From the NCBI GenBank assembly GCA_003022745.1, contig PXSU01000087.1, positions 1-5,189 of the forward strand: 5,189 nt of DNA, in the 5' to 3' direction. Below are positions 1 through 5,189 of the stretch, piece by piece (the stretch's first letter is position 1; the number at the start of each line of letters is the position of its first letter). The position numbers and the translations under genes were made by a program. Source of the DNA: Halobacteriales archaeon SW_9_67_25 (GTDB taxonomy: Archaea > Halobacteriota > Halobacteria > Halobacteriales > Haloarculaceae). The notes under the pieces were generated by a model, which saw only the letters and a program-made list of their open reading frames with translations, was not told the DNA's origin and did not search any database.

Positions 1-16
1 CGGGGAGGATGTCAAC
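1..16 (+). mobile_element. Putative end of an IS200/IS605 (TnpB-type) element, cut by the window edge
   Basis: The window opens with CGGGGAGGATGTCAAC. From memory, TnpB-bearing IS200/IS605 and IS1341-like elements in haloarchaea and other prokaryotes often end in a GC-rich hairpin followed by a GGGAGGATGTCA-like tail. On that reading the element body, with tnpB and the 3' guide-RNA scaffold, lies to the left of the window, and the bases after about 16 are the target flank. Only the tail is visible. The hairpin and tnpB are not in the window, so this is a motif-level call. It could be a solo relic or chance. Confidence 0.4.
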
Positions 17-149
17 AGGTCACTGCCGGAGTAGTCCCTCTTATCTGTCCACGTAATTGCCCGAATGAACCGCGTTCCCGCCCTGTCGAGTTACTTTCTT
101 CGGGGGTTCTTTCGGACCCATACAGGCATACCGGAGCGCTCGGCATAGT

Positions 150-287
150 CATATCGAGTACCGGCCCCGGTGCCCCACCGTGGAGCGGTCCCTTGAGTGC
201 TCCCACTGCGGCCGTGACCGCCGACGTGACGTCAGACTCGGTAGAGATGACGACGCGCGCCGCGAACGTCGACGCGTTCAGTCCGTG
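150..287 (-). pseudogene. Citrate synthase internal fragment (about 46 codons)
   Basis: Read on the minus strand from 287 down to 150, this stretch encodes an internal piece of citrate synthase, the enzyme that joins oxaloacetate and acetyl-CoA in the TCA cycle. It begins HGLNASTFAARVV, continues through SAVTAAVGALKGPLHGGA and ends PVLDM. The HGLNAST piece is the end of the conserved HADHGLNAST-type motif, and PLHGGA carries a catalytic histidine (equivalent to His274 of the pig enzyme). A full enzyme is about 380 residues, so only about an eighth remains. Flanking codons in all three frames (LTPRR before, TMPSAP after) do not resemble citrate synthase. There is no start codon, and the catalytic Asp region is absent. 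The piece has no internal stop and its motifs are intact, so the fragmentation is probably recent. It cannot be functional alone. The functional gene is presumably elsewhere in the genome. Confidence 0.85.
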
Positions 288-340
288 GCGCCGCGGGGTT
301 AAGTGTACCCGACCGAGGCCGGACACCACCGAAGGGTCAG

Positions 341-350
341 GCCTTTGCCC
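341..350 (+). promoter_or_regulatory. Probable TATA-like box for the ASCH gene
   Basis: The sequence GCCTTTGCCC places a short T run 26-28 bases before the ATG at 372. This matches the spacing of leaderless haloarchaeal promoters and the arrangement seen upstream of tyrA and surE in this window. The box itself is weak (only three Ts). Confidence 0.45.
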
Positions 351-371
351 GGGGAGTCCTGCCGGCCGACC

Positions 372-683
372 ATGGCAGAAATCGAGCCCGAAACACTCCT
401 GCCGAGCGACCGAATGATGGCCCAGGCCGTCGACGGCGAGGGGACACAGATCCACCGCGGTCAGCAGTACGCCGAGGCGGGCGACACGTTCGAGATCGAC
501 GGGACACAGTTCGCCGTCGTCGAGGTCGAGGAACGCACGCTGGGCGAGATGACCGACGCAGATGCGCGAGCAGAAGGCGCGCGCGACCTCGACCACTACC
601 GGGAGATTCTGGAACGCGCCCACGAGCACTTCGAGTGGGACGACGACTCGACGGTCGTGCGACACCGGTTCGAGCGGGCCTGA
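372..683 (+). CDS. ASCH domain-containing protein
   Basis: This is a 103-residue acidic protein of the haloarchaeal ASCH-domain type. ASCH domains are small beta-barrels related to PUA domains and are thought to bind RNA, possibly in translation or RNA regulation; the exact substrate is unknown. Visible features are an N-terminal PSDRM segment (11-15), the TQIHRGQQYAEAGDTFEIDG core (about 25-44), a beta strand with VVEVEERTLGEMTDADA (49-65), and a C-terminal FEWDDDSTVVRHRFE (87-101). A longer frame begins at 303, but its first 23 codons (Arg/Pro-rich) do not fit the family. The ATG at 372 starts the conserved part and sits at leaderless distance from the box at 344-346. The gene is followed after 80 bases by tyrA, which has its own promoter. 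It looks intact. Confidence 0.82.
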   Translation: MAEIEPETLLPSDRMMAQAVDGEGTQIHRGQQYAEAGDTFEIDGTQFAVVEVEERTLGEMTDADARAEGARDLDHYREILERAHEHFEWDDDSTVVRHRFERA

Positions 684-730
684 TACCGACGGCGTGACCG
701 CATGCGCGGGCGGGGCCCGGCCGACCGAAC

Positions 731-740
731 TGTTTTTGCC
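731..740 (+). promoter_or_regulatory. Probable TATA-like box for tyrA
   Basis: TGTTTTTGCC has five Ts at 733-737, which is 27-31 bases before the ATG at 764. This is the normal geometry for a leaderless haloarchaeal transcript. It also argues against the alternative in-frame ATG at 743, only a few bases past the box. A GC-rich hairpin (CGGGC/GCCCG, 707-719) lies just upstream, but its T run is better explained as this promoter than as a terminator. Confidence 0.6.
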
Positions 741-763
741 GCGTGCCGGTCAATCCACCGCCG

Positions 764-1436
764 ATGGAATTGCTCGTCGTCGGCGCGGGCGCGATGGGGC
801 GGTGGCTCGCGCGGGCGCTGTGCGAGGACGGACCGCCGTCGCTGGAGCTGTCGGTCCTGGACGTCGACAGGGAGGCGGCACGCGAGGCTGCCGAGTCCCT
901 CGACGCCGAGATGGTGGCGCCCGATACCGGCGAGACGTTCGAAGCCGTCTGCGTCGCCGTCCCGATCCCGGCCGCAAGCGAGGCAATCGCGACCTACGGC
1001 GGACAGGCAGAGCGGGCCATCTTCGACGTGACGGGGACGATGGCAGAGCCGGTCGCGGCGATGCGCCGGCACGCGCCCACCCGCGAGCGGGTCAGCCTCC
1101 ACCCGCTGTTCTCGCCGGCGAACGAACCGGGGAACGTGGCTCTTCGAGACCACACCCGCGGAACACGACGAGGCGATGGAGACTGTCCAGGCGCGCACGC
1201 ACACTGCCGTCCTCGCGTACGCGCTCGCGGCCGAGTCGGTGCCCGACCGGTTCCAGACGCCCGTCTCGGCGGGCATCGAGGAACTGGTGGCCCGGGTGGC
1301 CGGTGGCGACGCGGGCGTCTACACGGACGTCCAGGCCGCCTTCGAGGGGGCCGAGGACGTCGCCAGTGCGGCAGCGGAAATCGCAGACGCCGACCGCGAA
1401 ACCTTCCAGCGCCTCTACGACGAGGCCGGGAACTGA
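764..1436 (+). pseudogene. tyrA: Prephenate dehydrogenase, disrupted by an internal deletion and frameshift
   Basis: TyrA oxidatively decarboxylates prephenate to 4-hydroxyphenylpyruvate with NAD(P)+, in tyrosine synthesis. The 5' part (764-1138, 125 codons) has the nucleotide-binding GAGAMGRW motif at residues 6-13, the VCVAVPI strand, FDVTGTM, and SLHPLFSP, whose His matches the catalytic His of HPMF in E. coli TyrA. After PGNV the family match jumps to another frame at about 1140: LFETTPAEHDEAMETVQ, then VLAYALA and a helical C-terminus ending at the TGA at 1434-1436. Against the family, about 20-30 residues are missing at the junction (the last strand and helix of the dinucleotide-binding domain), so this is a deletion and not a single-base slip. 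Translation from 764 would continue out of frame to 1651, inside the next gene. The two parts total about 223 codons; intact haloarchaeal TyrA is about 245-255 (from memory). An assembly error is possible. Otherwise the gene is dead unless a second tyrA exists. Confidence 0.83.
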
Positions 1437-1437
1437 G

Positions 1438-2922
1438 ATGCGCCCCGACCAGCGCGAGCAGGTCCGGCACAACGCGAGGTACCTGCGCGAGGTTCGCCCG
1501 CTCGACCCCGCGGAGATCAGCGACTACGTCGAAGGGCAACCCCATCCCGGGGCAGTCGCGCAGGTGCTCCGTGAGGAAGCACCCGACCTGCGTCTCGTCC
1601 AGCGGGATGACGGAACCTTCGTCCCCGCACCGGAGGGCCCCGCCGACGTGACCCACGACGGCGTCGACGCGGTCCCCCGGCGGTACGTCCGCGCCCTCGA
1701 GGACGCACTGGTCGACCGGTTCGGGTCCGGGTGGCCGGACGGGGAGTCGGGTGACCGGCTCCGGGCGCGGGTCCGCGAGGTGAAGGCACGCTACCACCGG
1801 GGGCTGGACGTCGAGTACGACGGCCTGACGGCGCTGGGCTACGCGGTCTATCACCTCCCGGCGACGTATGCCGCGGCCCGGTACGTCTTCGCGGAACTCG
1901 CGAGGGACGGCCAGCTCCCGGCGAGCCCCCGGGTCCTCGACGTGGGTGCGGGCGTCGGCGGGCCTGCACTCGGGCTCTGTGACCTCCTCGGCGAGGAGTC
2001 GTTAATCGAGTACCACGCCGTCGAACCGAGCGCGGCGGCGGACCTGCTGGAACGCTTTCTCGCGGAAACGGGACCGAACGTCCATCCATCGGTGTATCGG
2101 TCGACGGCCGAGGCGTTCGATCCACGAATCGACGCGGATGGCCCGGGGAGCGACAGCTACGATATCGTCGTGTTCGCGAACGTGCTCTCGGAACTCGACG
2201 CGCCGGAGGCGGTCGTCGGCCGGTACCTGAACGCTCTGGCCGCGGACGGGTCCGTCGTCGCGCTGGCGCCGGCCGACAGGAACACTGCGACGGGACTCCG
2301 CGAGATAGAACGGGCGGTCGAACGCGAGCACGGAGCGACCGTCTACGCCCCGACAGTCCGCCTCTGGCCCGGGGAGAGGCCGGCCGGGGAGTGCTGGTCG
2401 TTCGACGTCCGGCCGGACGTCGACGTGCCGGCGGTCCAGCGGTGCCTCGACGAGGGCGCGCGCGGGCCGGACCCGGCGGCCTACGAGCGGCGGGACTCCC
2501 CGCCCGGCACCCAGGACCGGTCTCCCGGAGACGGGGAGTTCGTCAACGCCGACGTCAAGTACGCGTTCGGCCTCTGGCGCACCGACGGCCACTGCCGGGT
2601 CGAGTTCCGACCGGACCCGGACCGAACCGCGAGGATGGCGGATGCAGATTCGTTCGTGACCGAACGCGTGGACCTGGCCGCGATCAAACTCAGTCACGAC
2701 CTCTCGGAGGGGGACAATCCCCTGTTCCTGGTCGGCGACGGCAGCGAACAGGCCGACCACTTCGCGGTGCTCACCCGGGAATCGGGTCTGAACCGCGACC
2801 TCGCGGCCGCCGACTACGGCGCCACACTCCGGTTCGAGAACGCACTGGTGCTGTGGAACGACGACGAGGCGGCCTACAACGTGGTCGTCGACGGCGAGAC
2901 GGTCGTCGACCGGGTGCACTGA
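1438..2922 (+). CDS. SAM-dependent methyltransferase, Rsm22-like
   Basis: This 494-residue protein has a class I SAM-binding fold: motif I VLDVGAGVGG at 166-175, an acidic post-I strand AVEPS at 194-198, and YDIVVFANVLSEL at 241-253. Ahead of it, the helical segment LTALGYAVYHLPATYAAARYV (about 130-150) resembles the YLRYHFPASYAA-type region of Rsm22/METTL17 proteins, which are linked to small ribosomal subunit assembly. ECWSF at 318-322 and VKYAFGLW at 373-380 match the position and style of that family's WCHFSQ and KFSY segments. The cysteine-rich CPH..CPM-type motif that binds an Fe-S cluster in many members is not seen; the only cysteines are at 181, 319, 336 and 386. Residues about 385-494 form an additional C-terminal region I do not recognise. 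The start is the ATG one base after the tyrA stop, implying coupling to tyrA, which the tyrA frameshift would disturb. Substrate unproven; class I methyltransferase is secure, Rsm22 membership likely. Confidence 0.75.
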   Translation: MRPDQREQVRHNARYLREVRPLDPAEISDYVEGQPHPGAVAQVLREEAPDLRLVQRDDGTFVPAPEGPADVTHDGVDAVPRRYVRALEDALVDRFGSGWPDGESGDRLRARVREVKARYHRGLDVEYDGLTALGYAVYHLPATYAAARYVFAELARDGQLPASPRVLDVGAGVGGPALGLCDLLGEESLIEYHAVEPSAAADLLERFLAETGPNVHPSVYRSTAEAFDPRIDADGPGSDSYDIVVFANVLSELDAPEAVVGRYLNALAADGSVVALAPADRNTATGLREIERAVEREHGATVYAPTVRLWPGERPAGECWSFDVRPDVDVPAVQRCLDEGARGPDPAAYERRDSPPGTQDRSPGDGEFVNADVKYAFGLWRTDGHCRVEFRPDPDRTARMADADSFVTERVDLAAIKLSHDLSEGDNPLFLVGDGSEQADHFAVLTRESGLNRDLAAADYGATLRFENALVLWNDDEAAYNVVVDGETVVDRVH

Positions 2923-2968
2923 GTAACAGCCGACAGTACGAGGGCGGCCCCATGTCGGCGCGGACGGC

Positions 2969-2980
2969 ACGCTTTTGCGG
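2969..2980 (+). promoter_or_regulatory. Probable TATA-like box for surE
   Basis: ACGCTTTTGCGG has four Ts at 2973-2976, 25-28 bases before the surE ATG at 3001. The geometry matches the tyrA promoter and indicates a leaderless surE transcript independent of the upstream methyltransferase. Confidence 0.6.
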
Positions 2981-3000
2981 ACTCCGGCCACAGGGGGTCC

Positions 3001-3789
3001 ATGGACGAGCCGACGATACTGCTGACCAACGACGACGGCATCGAGGCGAGCGGGTTGTGCGCTCTCCGCGACGGGCTGCGTGCCGTCGCCGACGTGACTG
3101 TCGTCGCCCCGGCAGAGGACCAGAGCGCCGTCGGGCGCGCGCTCTCGGGGTCAGTGACCGTCCGGGACCACGAACTGGGCTACGAAATCGACGGGACGCC
3201 GGCCGACTGCGTCGTCGCGGGGCTCGAAGCGCTCGTCCCGGGGGCCGACCTCGTGGTCGCGGGGTGTAACCGCGGTGCGAACCTCGGTGCCTACAACCTC
3301 GGACGCTCGGGGACGGTCAGTGCGGCCGTGGAGGCCACCTTCTTCGGCGTCCCGGCGATCGCGGTCTCGCTGTACGTCCCGGTCGCCGAGAACACTGCCT
3401 ACGAGGACGTCGACGTCGCCGCGGGCGAGTACGACGAGGCAGTTCGGGCGGCGCAGTACCTCGCGGACCACGCGACAAACGCCGGTGTCTTCGACCAGGC
3501 CGACTACCTGAACGTCAACGCGCCCGTCCCCGGCGAGGCCACCGGCGGCATGGTCGTGACCCGCCCCTCCCGCGTCCAGGAGATGGCCGCGAGACGCGAA
3601 GGAGAGACCGTCTCCCTGGTCGACAACATCTGGGGTATGATGGCACAGGGTGACGTCCCCGACCCAGAGGGAACGGACCGCCGTGCCATCGTCGATGGCC
3701 GGGTCAGCGTCTCGCCCCTGACCGCACCCCACACCACCGAACACCACGAGGCACTGGACGGGCTGGTCGAGGCCTATCCGCCCGAGTGA
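3001..3789 (+). CDS. surE: 5'/3'-nucleotidase SurE
   Basis: SurE is a cytosolic metal-dependent phosphatase that removes phosphate from nucleoside 5'- and 3'-monophosphates, and in some species also from short polyphosphate. This 262-residue protein is full length for the family. It has the N-terminal ILLTNDDG motif with metal-binding Asp11 and Asp12, the VVAPAEDQSAVG segment with Ser42 in the metal-ligand position, GTPADCV at 65-71, the Asn ligand in GCNRGANLG (Asn90), GTVSAAVEA..FGVPAIAVS at 104-123, LNVNAP at 170-175 and DGRVSVSPL at 232-240. Most SurE proteins have SGIN at the Asn motif; here it is AGCN, which I believe is common in haloarchaea. The start is fixed by the conserved N-terminus and the promoter box at leaderless distance. 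It is convergent with the PIN gene, 51 bases away. It appears intact. Confidence 0.95.
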   Translation: MDEPTILLTNDDGIEASGLCALRDGLRAVADVTVVAPAEDQSAVGRALSGSVTVRDHELGYEIDGTPADCVVAGLEALVPGADLVVAGCNRGANLGAYNLGRSGTVSAAVEATFFGVPAIAVSLYVPVAENTAYEDVDVAAGEYDEAVRAAQYLADHATNAGVFDQADYLNVNAPVPGEATGGMVVTRPSRVQEMAARREGETVSLVDNIWGMMAQGDVPDPEGTDRRAIVDGRVSVSPLTAPHTTEHHEALDGLVEAYPPE

Positions 3790-3840
3790 TAACAGAGACG
3801 GCGCCGATTACCGCTATGCACCAACTTCTCCGAATCAACG

Positions 3841-4215
3841 CTAATCCAGTAGCTCTGCCGGTGGGACGGCACCGTTGTCCAGTAGTTCGCCGTCGAACGT
3901 GACCAGCGATGCGTCGATATCCTCGGCGAGGGCGAAAAGAACGCAATCGAGCGTGTACAGTAACGTGTCTTGTTGAAGACTGTACGCCGCGATCTGGTCG
4001 CTGATTTCCGGTGCGTAAATTTCGACGTTCCCGTAGATATCAGTCAGTACCTCCTCAACACGCTCCTGTTCCACGCGTTTCTTTTTCGTCAACACTGACC
4101 GAATCTCCATGAGGTTAAGAATCGACGTGCAGAACTCGTGGCTCCCATTCAGGAGTTCGGTCGCTACGTTGCCCCGACCCGGCTCGTCCCGCTGTGACAG
4201 AGTCGATATCCACAT
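3841..4215 (-). pseudogene. PIN-domain (VapC-like) toxin, N-terminally truncated
   Basis: The protein matches a haloarchaeal PIN-domain family of VapC-type RNases, toxins that cleave RNA and are held in check by a partner antitoxin. From the ATG at 4215 it is 124 residues: ELLNGSHEFCTSILNLMEIRS (20-40) with the conserved Glu37, a Lys-rich helix LTKKKRVEQERVEE (42-55), TLDCVLFALAE (88-98) with Asp90, and LVTFDGELL (104-112) with Asp108. Three of the four usual acidic residues are present. The first, in the N-terminal LDTN-type strand, is missing. The frame resembles the family only from about ISTLSQRDEP (3-12), and no alternative start supplies the strand. The nearest promoter box points to a start in a different frame (4315). 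The region is less GC-rich than its neighbours, consistent with transfer. It is most likely a damaged toxin, though an unusual intact short variant cannot be excluded. Confidence 0.68.
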
Positions 4216-4315
4216 CGGCGAGCCGTCCGGACAGCAGGTCGCCGAGCTTATCTGTCGACTCGTCGTCTCCGTCGGACCGTCTCGACCAGTCCGGCGGCGT
4301 CGCGTAACTTCCCAT
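4115..4315 (-). CDS. Short ORF upstream of the PIN gene, possible antitoxin remnant
   Basis: This 66-codon frame opens with an ATG at 4315, about 25 bases after a good TATA-like box, which is leaderless geometry. Its first 39 residues are acidic and hydrophilic, with a possible amphipathic helix DKLGDLLSGRLADVDIDS (about 22-39), the kind of sequence seen in small VapB-type antitoxins. I do not recognise the family. After about residue 39 it overlaps the PIN frame and becomes Arg/Gly/Ser-rich, as expected if the original end was lost and the frame runs on into toxin sequence. The likely picture is an antitoxin-toxin pair in which a deletion or frameshift near 4195-4215 removed the antitoxin's end and the toxin's first strand. 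The alternative is that the leader belongs to the PIN protein itself and is separated by a frameshift. Confidence 0.35.
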   Translation of the reverse strand: MGSYATPPDWSRRSDGDDESTDKLGDLLSGRLADVDIDSVTAGRAGSGQRSDRTPEWEPRVLHVDS

Positions 4316-4336
4316 ACTTGCGAGTACAGGAGGTAG

Positions 4337-4343
4337 TAATAAA
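4337..4343 (-). promoter_or_regulatory. TATA box for the antitoxin/PIN locus
   Basis: On the minus strand this reads TTTATTA, within an AT-rich patch, and its centre is about 25 bases before the ATG at 4315. It is the best TATA-like match in the window and marks a leaderless minus-strand transcript starting near 4315. It separates the PIN locus from the upstream chorismate mutase gene, which ends at 4412. Confidence 0.6.
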
Positions 4344-4411
4344 TCAGTTTGGTCGGTCGCACGCCATCCCTGATTCGGAGACGCTCGTGAGGATTCGAGA
4401 GTGTTTCGGTC

Positions 4412-4722
4412 TTACCGCTTCTGTCGCTGTTCGACCTTGTTCAGCTCGATCAGGAGCCGGAAGATGGCTTTCACGAGGTTGGCGTCGACGCCGAACCGCT
4501 CGGCGTTCTCGCCGGCGCGGTCGATGACTTCCTGTTCCTGCTGTTCGTCGGTCGTCGGGAGCCCCTGCTCGGCTTTCACCTCCGCGATGGTGTCCGCGAC
4601 GTAGGTCCGTCTCGCGATGAGGTCGACCAGGTCGCGGTCGATCTCGCGGATCTCCCGGCGCAGTTCCTCCAGCGACATCTCTTCGGGGTCGACTCCGGCG
4701 TTCCTGGCGTCGTCCCTGTCAG

Positions 4723-4726
<4 letters not shown>
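4412..4726 (-). CDS. aroQ: Chorismate mutase, AroQ class
   Basis: Chorismate mutase rearranges chorismate to prephenate, the branch point towards tyrosine and phenylalanine. This is a stand-alone 104-residue all-helical AroQ protein, about the usual monofunctional size. Against E. coli chorismate mutase the active-site residues line up as Arg23 (R11), Arg40 (R28), Lys51 (K39), Asp60 (D48) and Glu64 (E52). The position of Gln88 appears to be Arg90 in AIFRLLIELNKVEQ. I believe that form is common in haloarchaea, so it is probably lineage-specific and not a loss of function. The start ATG (4726-4724) overlaps the shikimate kinase stop in ATGA, so the two genes are co-transcribed and probably translationally coupled. 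Its product is the substrate of the tyrA product encoded, in broken form, on the other strand about 3 kb away. Confidence 0.93.

Positions 4727-5189
<463 letters not shown>

Larger units (their letters stand above)
1..371. other. Gene-free left flank with mobile-element and gene debris
   Basis: No intact gene is supported here. From the left, the stretch holds a short sequence resembling the end of an IS200/IS605 element (about 1-16), an unassigned stretch that is more AT-rich than the rest of the left half (about 30-149), a citrate synthase fragment on the minus strand (150-287), and the promoter region of the ASCH gene (288-371). Open frames crossing it on both strands have no recognisable protein sequence outside the citrate synthase piece. 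They look like by-products of the high GC content. Confidence 0.6.

Noticed and set aside
193..417. A 74-codon plus-strand ORF in the left flank
   Set aside because: It is antisense to the citrate synthase fragment, runs into the ASCH gene out of frame, and shows no family features or promoter.
12..665. A 217-codon minus-strand open frame opposite the ASCH gene
   Set aside because: Outside 150-287 it matches nothing recognisable and is antisense to a well-supported ASCH gene. Only the citrate synthase piece inside it is meaningful.
707..737. Possible intrinsic terminator after the ASCH gene (GC hairpin at 707-719 followed by five Ts)
   Set aside because: The stem is only five pairs and the T run is 14 bases away. 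The Ts sit at the right distance to be the tyrA promoter box.
1140..1436. Separate small gene starting at ATG 1176
   Set aside because: Its sequence is the conserved C-terminal half of TyrA, and similarity extends upstream of the ATG to about 1140, so it is the 3' half of the broken gene.
562..2922. A single 786-codon plus-strand open frame
   Set aside because: Only the part from 1438 is a real protein (the methyltransferase). The upstream part is Arg/Pro/Gly-rich, runs out of frame over the ASCH gene and tyrA, and is a product of high GC content.
2002..2991. A 329-codon minus-strand frame opposite the methyltransferase
   Set aside because: Its composition and lack of family motifs mark it as a shadow of the sense gene.
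4363..4411. Possible terminator or regulatory RNA after chorismate mutase
   Set aside because: I see no clear hairpin or T run in these bases on the minus strand.

Overview
The window looks like chromosomal DNA of a halophilic archaeon (class Halobacteria). It is very GC-rich, and its proteins are short and strongly acidic. Starts are typically leaderless: a T-rich box lies about 25-30 bases before the ATG of the ASCH gene, tyrA, surE and the toxin-antitoxin-like locus. The gene set is also archaeal or haloarchaeal: GHMP-type shikimate kinase next to a stand-alone AroQ chorismate mutase, a compact prephenate dehydrogenase, SurE and an ASCH-domain protein. I cannot name the genus.

Layout. Positions 1-371 hold no intact gene. 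The first bases resemble the end of an IS200/IS605 (TnpB) element, and a 46-codon piece of citrate synthase lies on the minus strand at 150-287. A plus-strand series follows: an ASCH-domain protein (372-683), a broken tyrA (764-1436), a 494-residue Rsm22-like methyltransferase one base after tyrA (1438-2922), and surE from its own promoter (3001-3789). A minus-strand block completes the window: a PIN (VapC-like) toxin lacking its N-terminus (3841-4215), a short reading frame upstream that may be its antitoxin remnant, chorismate mutase (4412-4726) and the 3' part of archaeal shikimate kinase (4723 to the window edge). The last two overlap by four bases and form an operon.

How they work together. 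Shikimate kinase, chorismate mutase and prephenate dehydrogenase are steps of the route from shikimate to tyrosine and phenylalanine, so this is an aromatic amino acid neighbourhood with housekeeping genes (SurE, the methyltransferase, ASCH) between them. The window also shows decay at three places: the citrate synthase piece, a deletion plus frameshift in tyrA, and the truncated PIN toxin. I see no convincing new multi-gene system. The most checkable observations are the three damaged genes and the putative TnpB-element end.
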